This document shows positions 47,665 to 56,417 of a stretch of DNA of 64,000 bases, piece after piece; the first letter of the stretch is position 1; the number at the start of each line of letters is the position of its first letter. The position numbers were made by a program, and so were the translations under genes. The notes under the pieces are model-generated. The model saw nothing but the letters and a program-made list of their open reading frames with translations, had not been told where the DNA came from and did not search any database. Location of the stretch: contig KB906735.1 of assembly GCA_000381585.1 (NCBI GenBank), positions 19,555 through 83,554 on the forward strand, written 5' to 3'. The stretch is from Acidobacteriaceae bacterium KBS 83. Its GTDB lineage: Bacteria > Acidobacteriota > Terriglobia > Terriglobales > Acidobacteriaceae.

Positions 47665-48801
47665 TCAACAGGCACCGCGGCCGGAGAGGACCGCCGCAGG
47701 AGTCAACAGAAGTATCTTGAGGTCCATCCAGAACGACCGGGATCCCGCATAGCGCAGATCGATGCGAACCATCTCTTCAAACGTGGTGCGCGACCGACCC
47801 TCTACCTGCCATAAACCGGTGATGCCCGGCTTCATCTCGAGTACACGACGCCGGTGCCAGACCTGGTATCGCTCGTACTCGTAGGGCAGCGGAGGACGCG
47901 GACCCACCAGGGACATATCGTTGCGAAGGACATTGAAGAACTGTGGCAGTTCATCCAGGCTGCTCTTGCGCAGAAACCGACCCAGCGGGGTGACCCTCGG
48001 ATCGTTCTTCAACTTAAAAGTCGCGCTTCCCTGCCCCGCATCGCGGCTGCCGGCGATCAGCCTGGCCACATACTCCTGATGGATCCGGGGGTCGTTGTTG
48101 ACGTACATGGTGCGGAACTTGAAGAAGTTGAAGTGCTGGCCATATTGTCCCAGCCGCTTCTGCCGAAAGAAAACCGGGCCGGGCGAGCTCAGCTTCACCA
48201 GGACCGCGATCACCAGAAACAGCGGCAGGAACAGCAGAATCGCGAACACGCTACCGAAGACATCGACCGCCCGCTTCAACGCCAGGCTACGGCGGTGGTT
48301 CTGACTTCTTGACAGATCGGGATAGAGCACGGCGTCCGGTTTCCCCGGATCCCCGTCGCCATCCAACGCGCTGTCCGGATACACGCGGAAGGTCAACTTG
48401 AGCTGCGAAAAGCTTTCCGGACTCAGGGCTTCCTCGATCGCGTCTGTAACTTTGCGTGCAATGACGTCCAGGTCTCTGGTATCGGCATAACCGATCTCCG
48501 TCATCAGCATCCCGAGCTTTTTTCCTCGCTCATACCAACCCAGCACGTCCGTCTCGCGAGTACGGCAGGAAACGCTCGACGCCACCCTTTGGAAGACCTC
48601 CATGCGCATCGCTCGGCTCACATCCGAGCCGTCGATCAATACCAGCATGAAGGGCTTCCCAGAGCGTTCGGTGCGCCGCCGCTCCAGACGCAGCATCTCC
48701 AGAAAGAGCGCGTCCTGCAGAGCCGAAAATAGGAGAGCCCTCCCATGAGCGGCGACCTCGGTCGCGCTCTCCGAAATGGGGGTCGGCTTTGTCGTTGCCA
48801 T
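47665..48801 (-). CDS. Initiating sugar transferase (polyprenyl glycosylphosphotransferase) with N-terminal degenerate GGDEF-like domain
   Basis: The 378-residue protein ends in a PF02397 sugar transferase: [20 protein letters not shown] membrane segment (about residues 174-193), [44 protein letters not shown] and [13 protein letters not shown]. It loads the first sugar phosphate on undecaprenyl phosphate. The N-terminal about 150 residues lack the usual extra membrane helices. They look like a cyclase/GGDEF fold that has lost its signature ([40 protein letters not shown]). First gene of the assembly operon, about 130 bp behind a sigma-54 promoter. Confidence 0.9.
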   Translation of the reverse strand: MATTKPTPISESATEVAAHGRALLFSALQDALFLEMLRLERRRTERSGKPFMLVLIDGSDVSRAMRMEVFQRVASSVSCRTRETDVLGWYERGKKLGMLMTEIGYADTRDLDVIARKVTDAIEEALSPESFSQLKLTFRVYPDSALDGDGDPGKPDAVLYPDLSRSQNHRRSLALKRAVDVFGSVFAILLFLPLFLVIAVLVKLSSPGPVFFRQKRLGQYGQHFNFFKFRTMYVNNDPRIHQEYVARLIAGSRDAGQGSATFKLKNDPRVTPLGRFLRKSSLDELPQFFNVLRNDMSLVGPRPPLPYEYERYQVWHRRRVLEMKPGITGLWQVEGRSRTTFEEMVRIDLRYAGSRSFWMDLKILLLTPAAVLSGRGAC

Positions 48802-48929
48802 GCACGTACTCCTCGAAAATTGTTCGGGAGACCCCTCCCGGTGAATCCAACCCCGGCGGCGTCCCTGCCGGCAGATTCAACACTCCTAAAAGCGGCTCGG
48901 ACATCGTGACTTCTGCAATCCCGTCCAAC

Positions 48930-48946
48930 TGCAATCAAGGGGCCAA
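48930..48946 (-). promoter_or_regulatory. Sigma-54 promoter of the EPS assembly operon
   Basis: On the minus strand TTGGCCCCTTGATTGCA matches the -24/-12 consensus (TGGC-N8-TTGCA with GG-N10-GC spacing). It lies about 130 bp before ATG 48801. A palindromic activator-like site lies about 230 bp further upstream. The rest of the gap 48802-49244 holds no gene that I can support. Confidence 0.8.
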
Positions 48947-49177
48947 CCGGCAGGAAAATCTTCGTTTCGCGATCTCGAACAAGCTGCGGCATTCCCCACT
49001 GCTCAAACCAGCTTCGGCGATACAAAGCGATTGATTTGTATCGCTCAAGTAACCGGGGATTGCATCATCTGTAACGAAACGATGCCACCGCTCCCCCCTG
49101 ACCGACCGTTTCGGGAATGCGCACCCGGAAAGACGGAAGAGAGCGCCCAAGCCATCCTGGGATAACTTGAACGTGAT

Positions 49178-49197
49178 GTATGCAAAGCTTTGCGTAC
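49178..49197. promoter_or_regulatory. Palindromic upstream activator site, GTATGCAA-N4-TTGCGTAC
   Basis: A 20-bp inverted repeat with one mismatched pair. It lies about 230 bp upstream of the sigma-54 promoter at 48930, within the range used by enhancer-binding proteins. The same 8-4-8 arrangement recurs at 55010-55029. Confidence 0.65.
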
Positions 49198-49244
49198 CAG
49201 AGACAGACAGGTTCATACGGAGAACGGCGCGGCGCGGTTACTGG

Positions 49245-50387
49245 CTACGGCAGAACCTGGTACCGTCCCACCATGCCACCGGCATAGTGATCATTCACGT
49301 GGCAATGAAAGAGCCAGATTCCTTCGGCATCGGGCACCATATCGGCCGACGCCATGCCCATCGGCAGAAGGCCCACCGTGTCGGTCCGCATGCTGTTCCA
49401 GGTCACGGAGTTGCCATGCCAGTGGGCCATGTGGACGTCTTCTTCATTGCTGTTCGACATCAGATACCAGCGCACGTGCTCTCCCCGGCGCATGGTTAAC
49501 AGCGGGATATTTCCTTCTATGTAACCGTTGATGGAATACATCAGGTTCTGCTCGCGCAACAGCGGATTCAACGCCTTGAGTCGCAGCTCGCGTCCTTTCT
49601 TGCCTGCATTGCCTTCAAAGAACCAGCTATCTGTCTCATCGAAAATCGAATAATCGGTAATAAACTCGCGATCGACATCCTTGGGCGAGCCGTCCGCGCG
49701 CGCTTCGCCTTTTCGAGTCACAACGATGGGGCCGACGAGCCCGGTGTTCATGTCCGTCGACTCAACGAAATGCGAGTGGTACATCCACAGTACCGAACTG
49801 ACATCCATCGCCGCCGGACCGCTGCGTTCCGGAACACTCCAGATGTACGTAAATGTGCCACCCGGAGGCACTCGGTCATCCGCCTTTACCGAGCCCGCTG
49901 TTCCGTCGTTATAGAGTGCACCCTCAGCATCCTTCGTATACGCGAGTCCGTGCGGATGCATGGTCACGCTGAGATGCGTATTGTTGCGGAAGACGACCCG
50001 GATCGAGTCACCGACCTCCGCCCGGATCAATGGACCCAGGATGCCCAAGTGCTCCCACTGCTGCGGGCGGGGCTTCAGCTTCTGAAAAGTGGCATCCGTG
50101 TACTCCTGATAGATGGCCTTGTGATAGATGACGTGCCGGGACCCCTTGCCTGTATCGTCCTCCGCAGTTTCAACATGAGGAATGCCGGCGATGTTGCGAC
50201 CCTGCGGCGTATAGTCCCAGTTCACCTCATTGGCAGCAATGTAGTACGTGCGCACCACACTCGCCTTCGCCGAAGGGTTCCCGGCGGAGGGAGCCGCGGC
50301 CGCGTGAAGCTCGGCGGAACGGGCTGCGCCAGATCCGTGCAGCAGCAACACCGCGATCGCGGCCAGCACCGTGGTTAGTCGTCTCAT
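49245..50387 (-). CDS. Secreted two-domain multicopper oxidase in the EPS locus
   Basis: The 380-residue protein has a signal peptide (MRRLTTVLAAIAVLLLHGSGAARS). Copper ligands appear as TMHPHGLAY (about residues 142-150), WMYHSHFVES (about 201-210), HMAHWHGN (about 320-327) and HCHVNDHYAGGM (about 361-372) with a type-1 Cys and Met. The short length and YHSH...NTGLVGPIVV fit the ceruloplasmin-like or two-domain branch, which often works as a trimer. It lies 116 bp behind the BY-kinase gene on the same strand, so it may belong to the export operon. Substrate is unknown. Confidence 0.88.
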   Translation of the reverse strand: MRRLTTVLAAIAVLLLHGSGAARSAELHAAAAPSAGNPSAKASVVRTYYIAANEVNWDYTPQGRNIAGIPHVETAEDDTGKGSRHVIYHKAIYQEYTDATFQKLKPRPQQWEHLGILGPLIRAEVGDSIRVVFRNNTHLSVTMHPHGLAYTKDAEGALYNDGTAGSVKADDRVPPGGTFTYIWSVPERSGPAAMDVSSVLWMYHSHFVESTDMNTGLVGPIVVTRKGEARADGSPKDVDREFITDYSIFDETDSWFFEGNAGKKGRELRLKALNPLLREQNLMYSINGYIEGNIPLLTMRRGEHVRWYLMSNSNEEDVHMAHWHGNSVTWNSMRTDTVGLLPMGMASADMVPDAEGIWLFHCHVNDHYAGGMVGRYQVLP

Positions 50388-50503
50388 CTCTTTTCGGTTG
50401 TCTCTTGCTTTCCCTGAAGCGCTCTGGGCAAAGGCACGCCGCCGTGATCCTACCCTGACCGGTCAATCGAATTCGATACCTCTGCCGGGTCATTCGGCGG
50501 CGG

Positions 50504-51295
50504 CTATCGGTAGTGCTTGCCGTAGCTGCCGTAATACGCGCTGCCCAGAACAGGCGTGTCATTCAGTACTACGCCCCAGAGCTTTCTGCCCAGAATCTCC
50601 AGGAGAGGTGGCAGGAAGCTCTTCTGACTCTTGCCTGATCGGACCACCATCAGAGCACCGTCCGCCTGCGGGAGAACGTCCGATACATCGGACATCGGCA
50701 CTGCGGGAGAAAGATCCAGAATCACCCAGCGATAACTGGTCCGCAGCACGGAAAGCAAAGGCTGAAGTAGTGCAGTCGCGTAGAGATGCGACGGCTCTTC
50801 GACCCGCTCCCGGATTCCGAGCACATGAAAGGGGCGGTCGCCGATCTGGAACAGCGTCTGGGACAGGCTCTTCTTCCCTGTCAGCACCTCCTCCACTCCT
50901 CCATCATCCATGGAAAGGTCGAGCGTGCGGGTGACCCCCGGAGCGCGAAAGTCGAGATCCACCAGACAGGTCGAAAAGCCCCCCTGCGCTAGAGACCATG
51001 CAAGATTGATCGAGGTGAGGGTTTTCCCATCTCCTGGAGCCGGGCTGGTCACTAGCAGCACGCCGCCGCGCGGTTCAAGAGCATTGAGACGTCCGCGCAG
51101 CATCTTGTATTGTTCGACCGCGAGACCCGCCGGGTCCATGAGAAACGGCACCCGGAGATCTGCATGCGCCTCAAGCTTGATCGTGCGCGAAGGTGCAACG
51201 GCGGGAGGGACGATAAGAGGCGCTGGGAGCGGAGCGGAAGTTCGCGACAGAACCTCCTCGTCATCGGCGATCACCATTTTTGAGCGAACAATCAT
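50504..51295 (-). CDS. BY-kinase-like ATPase (CpsD/CapB family)
   Basis: The 263-residue protein has Walker A TSPAPGDGKTLTS (about residues 84-96), Walker A' CLVDLDFRAPG, Walker B WVILDLSP and a C-terminal Tyr cluster AYYGSYGKHYR. This is the cytoplasmic kinase half of bacterial tyrosine kinases that control EPS chain length by autophosphorylation. The transmembrane partner is encoded just upstream and overlaps by 4 bp, so this is the split CapA/CapB arrangement. The N-terminal about 50 residues are Pro-rich. Confidence 0.9.
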   Translation of the reverse strand: MIVRSKMVIADDEEVLSRTSAPLPAPLIVPPAVAPSRTIKLEAHADLRVPFLMDPAGLAVEQYKMLRGRLNALEPRGGVLLVTSPAPGDGKTLTSINLAWSLAQGGFSTCLVDLDFRAPGVTRTLDLSMDDGGVEEVLTGKKSLSQTLFQIGDRPFHVLGIRERVEEPSHLYATALLQPLLSVLRTSYRWVILDLSPAVPMSDVSDVLPQADGALMVVRSGKSQKSFLPPLLEILGRKLWGVVLNDTPVLGSAYYGSYGKHYR

Positions 51296-52839
51296 AGAGT
51301 TGGCCTGACCTTATGCAGAAAGAGAAACACTGCAACACAAATAGCGGCGGAGAGCGCCAGCGTGCGAAGCAGCGCGATGCGCTTCTGCCGGCGTTCGGCT
51401 TTGCTGACAATGGGCGGAATCGTGCCCAACACCGGCACATTCTCTGGAAGCAACGCCCGAAGCTGTGCTTCCGAGTCGATCCTGCCCAGCAGCATATGCG
51501 CTCCCAAAATTCCCGCCACAGTCAGCAGCAGTGAACCCACCACCGCGGCGAGCATCAGCGGCACCCTTCTGGGACGAATAGGCTTCTCCGGCGTCTTGGC
51601 CTCGTCCAGGACAATGAAGCGCTCGGCCTGCTGCCTGCGCTCGAGGTCCTGCGACATGCCGGCGGACATCCTCTTGTCCAGCAGCGACTGGTAGTTCTGA
51701 CGCGAGGTCTCATAATTGCGAGTCAACTCGGTGAGCTGCGTCTCAAGCACCGGCACCGAATCTACCTTCGACTGATACGAAGAGATCTCCTGTTGGATGG
51801 CAGCCTGCTCGCTGCGACGCCGGTCAAGCTCTCGCGCGATCACTGTCAACCTTGCCTGCGTGACCGAATCGTATTGTGAGGTGCTGCCCGGGGCTGGCGC
51901 CGGCATCGCGGCCAGACGCGCGGTCACGCTCTGCAGTTGGCCTTTTACCAAAACGACATCGGGATATGTATCAGTGAACTCCCGCCGCAGCTTCCACAGC
52001 TCATTCTCCAGCCGGCGCTTGTCTTGCATCAGCCGCTCACGCTCACTCAGCGTGGAGACATCCGCGGTGACCGGAGCATGCGCTTGCGTCAGCATGATCC
52101 GTTCTTCATCCAGCCGGCTGATCGAATCGGTATTGGTCTGCATCTGCGTCTGCAGCCGAGATATTGTCTGAAGATTGCCATCCAGCTGGTCCGGTGTAGA
52201 CCCGACATGCTTCAACCGGAATGCCTCCAGCTGCCCCTCTTGCTGCTCCAGACTCCTTTTGGCCTGCTCGAGTTCGCTGGACAGAAATTGCGTCGTGTCC
52301 GTTGCTTGCTGCTGCCGCACCTGCAGGTTCCAATCGATAAAGCTGGCGGCCAGTTGGTTGGCAATCCTCGCAACCGCGGTGCGGTCCCGATCCTCGTAGG
52401 TAATGGTGAAGCTGCTCAGACCCTGATCCGCACCCTGCTTCAACTCGATCTTGATCTTTTTGCGCATGTACTCCTGCACCTCTTCCCGGCTGGCGGTGCG
52501 CCGTAGCGTGGGATAGAGGTTGTCGCGGTCGATGATTTCCTGCAGCCGTGAGGTGCTCAGAACCTGCTGCTTCAAAGTGTTCAGGTTATCGTTGGGGTCG
52601 GACGTAACCGTGGACGCGACATATTTCTCCGGAATCTTCTGCGGGTCGACCAGGATGGTTGTCGTGGCCTGGTACACATCCGAAAGCAGCGCAATCACCA
52701 TGACTGCAGCCGCGGCGAGCACAACAGAGACTAGGATGACAATCGAGGCATGGCGTCGCAGAACATTCCAGTGCTGACCGACGATCGCGGAAGCATGGCC
52801 GGTGCCGAGTGGTGACTGATTTATCGCTTCTGATTCCAT
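51292..52839 (-). CDS. Polysaccharide chain-length/co-polymerase protein (Wzz/GNVR)
   Basis: From ATG 52839 (AGGGGAA upstream) the protein has 515 residues with membrane helices near residues 28-52 and 425-450 and a third at the C-terminus. The periplasmic part begins VYQATTTILVDPQKIPEKYV, the Wzz start, and holds long coiled coils (about residues 155-230 and 320-390, rich in E, Q, L and R). A GNVR-like EKPIRPRRVPLM precedes the second helix. It controls polymer length with the BY-kinase encoded next. Confidence 0.9.
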   Translation of the reverse strand: MESEAINQSPLGTGHASAIVGQHWNVLRRHASIVILVSVVLAAAAVMVIALLSDVYQATTTILVDPQKIPEKYVASTVTSDPNDNLNTLKQQVLSTSRLQEIIDRDNLYPTLRRTASREEVQEYMRKKIKIELKQGADQGLSSFTITYEDRDRTAVARIANQLAASFIDWNLQVRQQQATDTTQFLSSELEQAKRSLEQQEGQLEAFRLKHVGSTPDQLDGNLQTISRLQTQMQTNTDSISRLDEERIMLTQAHAPVTADVSTLSERERLMQDKRRLENELWKLRREFTDTYPDVVLVKGQLQSVTARLAAMPAPAPGSTSQYDSVTQARLTVIARELDRRRSEQAAIQQEISSYQSKVDSVPVLETQLTELTRNYETSRQNYQSLLDKRMSAGMSQDLERRQQAERFIVLDEAKTPEKPIRPRRVPLMLAAVVGSLLLTVAGILGAHMLLGRIDSEAQLRALLPENVPVLGTIPPIVSKAERRQKRIALLRTLALSAAICVAVFLFLHKVRPTL

Positions 52840-52849
52840 CTTGTTCCCC

Positions 52850-54217
52850 TCACTGGAACAGGTGACCGGCCGTCGGCGTCCATGCAATCGAGAGCAGGGC
52901 CGTGTTGCGGGTGAAATTGGTGCCAGAATTGTCGCCCGTGTACCAGCGATAGCTAAAGATCGCCCTCAGGCCATGCCCCAGCACGCGGTTGTAGATTCCG
53001 TCAACATACTTTCCGCTGTTGCTCTGGGTGTCCTGGATGCCGGTGGTGTTGATGTACCCGAAATCGAAGGCCAGGCTTTCCCTGCGTTCAAAGTCGTACT
53101 GGTACCCGAGCCCGGCCGTCTGCTGCCACAGTCCCGGTCCAAGGTTTGTGCTTCCTACCTGCCTCGCGGCTATCGCATAGAACTGCGACCGAGGCGTGAT
53201 GCGATGGCTGTAGGCTGCGTTGTAGGCAAATCCCTGCTGCTTGCCGCACGCGGAGGAATCCAACTGCGGGCCGCCGCTCAGGTGGAGATAGGTATGCTCC
53301 TCCGGCCTCCATTCGAGGCCAAACCCTGCCCCATACGCGTAGCAGTGCACAAATCCGTAGTATCGCGTCGCCGATGCGTAACTGATCCACTGCAGGTCAG
53401 GCTTGGCCTCATGCATATAGGCGGTACTCACGGTGCCGATCAGGCTGTTGCCAATGGTCGCGTCGTAGCCCGTGTACGCATTCTCGGCCTTGAAGCCCAG
53501 GGTGTCCCGCTCCGAGACCAGGTAATTGAGCCCGGCTCGTCCGTCCACGAATGTGATGGTGTTGAGATTCGGATTGAAGGCGTTGTTCGCCGGTGGGGTG
53601 CCCGGAACATCTCCAATCGGAATGCTCTGTTGGGGCGCAAGCATACTGATCGAATCCTGCCCGTGCCTTCCCAGCACCTGCGCATCCCAGTCCCACCGCT
53701 CACTCAGGCGACCGTCAATGTAGCCAGACCCCACGTGCATCGAGCCGGCCTCGTAGCTGCTTGACGTAAAGCGGCGGAAGGTCGGCTGGTACTGCACAAC
53801 GTAATGCAAATTCGGACTGTTGCCCTGCATACCCAAATATGGGCTGAAGGCAAACACTCCGGACTTCGGCGCGTTTGCAATGCCGTTCGGATTGGTATCG
53901 TAACCACCGCTGTAATTGGCCCCCAGAAGAAATCTGCCGCGGAGTGCCTCATCCTGTGAAATCAGTCCCGTCCCATTGAGCGCCGATACGTAGACCGGCG
54001 CCGCGTCTTCGTCCTTGGGCAGCGGAGCCTCATCCGCCGGTTTCGCCTGCCGATGCTGCGCCGTCTCATCTGTTCCGACCTGCTGTGTATCCGCTTCTCC
54101 GCTTCCGGCCGGTGTAGAGGATTGCGAGGCGGACGGGGACGTCGTTTGCGCCCCGGTCGAGCCGGCTGCGAAAGAGACGGTCAACAGCAGTATTCCGATC
54201 CTTAGGTTTTTGTTCAT
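52850..54217 (-). CDS. Outer-membrane beta-barrel protein of EPS export operon
   Basis: The 455-residue protein has a signal peptide (MNKNLRIGILLLTVSFAAGSTGA), a low-complexity Ser/Thr/Gln linker to about residue 85, and then a run of amphipathic strands with aromatic ends (LHYVVQYQPTFRRF, WISYASATRYYGFVH, GLGYQYDFERRESLAFDFGYI). It ends AGHLFQ, with Phe as next-to-last residue. The barrel resembles those in other EPS export operons and may form or assist the outer-membrane exit. It lies 9 bp behind the export-protein gene. Confidence 0.75.
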   Translation of the reverse strand: MNKNLRIGILLLTVSFAAGSTGAQTTSPSASQSSTPAGSGEADTQQVGTDETAQHRQAKPADEAPLPKDEDAAPVYVSALNGTGLISQDEALRGRFLLGANYSGGYDTNPNGIANAPKSGVFAFSPYLGMQGNSPNLHYVVQYQPTFRRFTSSSYEAGSMHVGSGYIDGRLSERWDWDAQVLGRHGQDSISMLAPQQSIPIGDVPGTPPANNAFNPNLNTITFVDGRAGLNYLVSERDTLGFKAENAYTGYDATIGNSLIGTVSTAYMHEAKPDLQWISYASATRYYGFVHCYAYGAGFGLEWRPEEHTYLHLSGGPQLDSSACGKQQGFAYNAAYSHRITPRSQFYAIAARQVGSTNLGPGLWQQTAGLGYQYDFERRESLAFDFGYINTTGIQDTQSNSGKYVDGIYNRVLGHGLRAIFSYRWYTGDNSGTNFTRNTALLSIAWTPTAGHLFQ

Positions 54218-54226
54218 CTCCGGCTC

Positions 54227-54892
54227 CTATGGAACGATGACCGTGTCTCCGGGCTGGAGGACAATATTCGAATGTATGTCGCCGTGCACTACCTTGATGT
54301 AATTGAAAGGAATCTTCTCACTCTTCCCCATTGAGGCCCGCAGGACATAAATGTTCTTCCGCTTGGCAAATGGCGTGAGACCGCCAGCCTGCGCGATCAG
54401 TTGCAGCACTGTTGTTGGCGCAAGCAGCGGATAGCTGCCGGCCTTGCCCACCTGCCCCATCACAAAGACCGCCCGGCTGCGGATGTCTACCACGCTTACC
54501 GTTACCTGCGGCGTGACCACATACGACGCATACTTGCTGGTCAACAGCGTTCCCAGCTGATCTGTGCTCAGTCCCGCTACATTGACATTCCCCAGCAGCG
54601 GCAGGGAGACGAATCCATCCGGGGCAACGGTTACGGTCTGCGACAGGTCTGCGTTCTTCCAGACGTTCACCCGCAGAATGTCCGCGACACCAATGGTGTA
54701 TTGCGAAGAGGAGTTATCCGTGAGCTGAGCCGTCTGACTCACTCCCCGGTTGGTGACGTCCGTACCGGTACTTGGCGCAACGTGCGCTCCTTTTGCATCT
54801 GAAGCTGCAATCTGTTGCGTATTCCCGGTCATTGAGCATGTAGCCAGAAGCATGCCGGCAAGGAGAACCCGGAGTGGTACCTGAGAGTGCAT
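54227..54892 (-). CDS. Polysaccharide export protein (Wza-like, SLBB)
   Basis: The 221-residue protein has an N-terminal export signal; a Cys follows LLAT but the lipobox is imperfect. Residues about 65-145 form the polysaccharide export domain (YTIGVADILRVNVWKNADLSQTVTVAPDGFVSLPLLGNVNVAGLS). One SLBB-like beta-grasp follows (VFVMGQVGKAGSYPL, LTPFAKRKNIYVLR). It ends VLQPGDTVIVP, as in short Wza relatives. It is first in the export operon and lies 43 bp behind a sigma-54 promoter. Confidence 0.9.
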   Translation of the reverse strand: MHSQVPLRVLLAGMLLATCSMTGNTQQIAASDAKGAHVAPSTGTDVTNRGVSQTAQLTDNSSSQYTIGVADILRVNVWKNADLSQTVTVAPDGFVSLPLLGNVNVAGLSTDQLGTLLTSKYASYVVTPQVTVSVVDIRSRAVFVMGQVGKAGSYPLLAPTTVLQLIAQAGGLTPFAKRKNIYVLRASMGKSEKIPFNYIKVVHGDIHSNIVLQPGDTVIVP

Positions 54893-54934
54893 AACTCACC
54901 TTCCGTCCCGGCAGAGGCGGGAACACCCTGCATA

Positions 54935-54952
54935 TAGCACTCAGATAGCCAA
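54935..54952 (-). promoter_or_regulatory. Sigma-54 promoter of the EPS export operon
   Basis: On the minus strand TTGGCTATCTGAGTGCTA keeps TTGGC at -24, TGC at -12 and exact GG-N10-GC spacing. It lies 43 bp before ATG 54892, with the activator-like inverted repeat about 60 bp further upstream. Confidence 0.7.
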
Positions 54953-55009
54953 AGAATTCCCCGCCTTTCCCCGATTACGCCCCATCGGGACAGGGGCTTT
55001 GCACAGCAA

Positions 55010-55045
55010 GTATGCAAATAGTTGCGTAGTTTGCGGGAAGTTGCA
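55010..55045. promoter_or_regulatory. Activator-like site with extra half-sites between export operon and activator gene
   Basis: GTATGCAA-N4-TTGCGTAG at 55010-55029 has the same 8-4-8 arrangement as the palindrome at 49178, with 16 of 20 bases equal. Additional TTGC units follow at 55031 and 55041, about 10 bases apart. The site lies between the divergent export operon and the sigma-54 activator gene, so it could control both. The remainder of 54893-55197 shows no gene. Confidence 0.6.
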
Positions 55046-55197
55046 GCATTCGATGCTGGGTCTGCGGCCTGCTGCAGATTTTGGCCTTCTTTCCCGCATT
55101 TCAAGCCCCCCATTTCATGCGGAAGCAGAGTCCTTGCTCCCTCTTTCCTCTTTGGCCTTTTACTTGCTCCAAAGAGGCGACTGAGGAAGTTATCGGC

Positions 55198-56253
55198 ATG
55201 CACGACATCACTGGGGACCAGGCGAACGGCGCACTCCTGGGCGAATCACCTTCCATCCTCCGTATCGGAGAGCAGTTGCGGAAGGCGGCGCGCATCGAGG
55301 TGCCGGTCCTCATTACGGGCGAAAGCGGAACGGGAAAGGAGCTGGCCGCCCGGCAGCTTCACCTCTTGAGTGAGCGGCGCCACGCCCCTTTTCTCAAGGT
55401 CAATTGTCCTGCGATACCCGGGCAGCTCTTTGAGAGTGAGCTCTTCGGGCACGAGCCCGGCGCCTTTACGAATGCACGCGATGCGCGAGCCGGTAAGTTC
55501 GAACAGGCCCACAAGGGCACCTTGTTTCTGGATGAGATCGGCGAACTCGATCTTTCACTGCAATCCAAGCTGCTCCATGCACTTCAGGACTTTCGCGTGG
55601 TGCGACTGGGCGGCGTTACTGAGCGCACGGTCGATGCCCGGCTCGTCTGCGCCACCAACCGCGTGCTCGAAGAAGAGGTCGCCAAGGGACTCTTTCGCGT
55701 GGATCTGTTCTATCGCATCAATGTGCTTCGCATCGAGATGCCGCCTCTGCGTGAGCGGCCCTCGGATGTGCCTCTGCTGATGAAGCATTACATCCAGGTC
55801 TACAGCCAGCGCTTTCGCAAGGCTCCGGCCGCGCTCAGCCCATCGCTGATGCGCTTGCTCGAGTGTTATCACTGGCCGGGCAATATTCGCGAGCTCGAGA
55901 ACCTGGCCAAGCGATATGTGGTTCTGGGCGACGAGGAACACGTGATCGCGTCGCTGCGCGAACCGGAAGAGTTGCGTCCGACGATCTCCGACGCCATCGA
56001 TCTCAATGCGCCTTTGAAACAGCAGACCAAGCGCGCGGTGCAGCACCTGGAGCGCAAGATCATCCTCGGCGTGCTCCAGGCAAATAAGTGGAACCGCCGC
56101 AAGGCGGCCCGCTCGCTCGACATCAGCTATCGCGGGCTGCTCTACAAGATCAAGGAAGCCGGACTTCCTTCTGTGCGTTCCACCCGCCCCCCACTGACTC
56201 CGGTTCCGATCGATGAGGCGGTGGAGGCTGTCCGCGCGACCGAAATCATGTGA
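55198..56253 (+). CDS. Sigma-54 enhancer-binding activator without receiver domain (AAA+ plus Fis-type HTH)
   Basis: From ATG 55198 (GAGGAAG 8 bases upstream) the protein has 351 residues, almost all AAA+ core. Seen are Walker A GESGTGKE (about residues 41-48), the sigma-54 contact loop GAFTNA instead of GAFTGA (about 87), Walker B GTLFLDEIGEL, DLFYRINVLRIEMPPLRER and WPGNIRELEN. The C-terminal Fis-type helix-turn-helix reads KWNRRKAARSLDISYRGLLYKIKEAGL. No receiver or GAF domain precedes it, as in PspF-type activators. It sits between three sigma-54-promoted EPS operons and is their most likely regulator. Confidence 0.92.
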   Translation: MHDITGDQANGALLGESPSILRIGEQLRKAARIEVPVLITGESGTGKELAARQLHLLSERRHAPFLKVNCPAIPGQLFESELFGHEPGAFTNARDARAGKFEQAHKGTLFLDEIGELDLSLQSKLLHALQDFRVVRLGGVTERTVDARLVCATNRVLEEEVAKGLFRVDLFYRINVLRIEMPPLRERPSDVPLLMKHYIQVYSQRFRKAPAALSPSLMRLLECYHWPGNIRELENLAKRYVVLGDEEHVIASLREPEELRPTISDAIDLNAPLKQQTKRAVQHLERKIILGVLQANKWNRRKAARSLDISYRGLLYKIKEAGLPSVRSTRPPLTPVPIDEAVEAVRATEIM

Positions 56254-56266
56254 GAGGCTTCGCACT

Positions 56267-56283
56267 TTGGCTACAGTCTTGCT
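56267..56283 (+). promoter_or_regulatory. Sigma-54 promoter of the nucleotide-sugar operon
   Basis: TTGGCTACAGTCTTGCT matches the -24/-12 consensus at every key base, with GG-N10-GC spacing. It lies 13 bp behind the activator stop and about 135 bp before the oxidoreductase start at 56418. I found no clear copy of the 8-4-8 inverted repeat nearby. Confidence 0.8.
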
Positions 56284-56417
56284 TCACGTTCGTCGAACCG
56301 GATCGGGACAGGCACCGGAGAGTTTCCGGCGAGACGAAACGTACAACTCAATAGGTTTTTGAAACTGGCAGCAGATAACAGAGCAGCACTTACGGCAGCT
56401 TCGGGAGGAAGAACATC

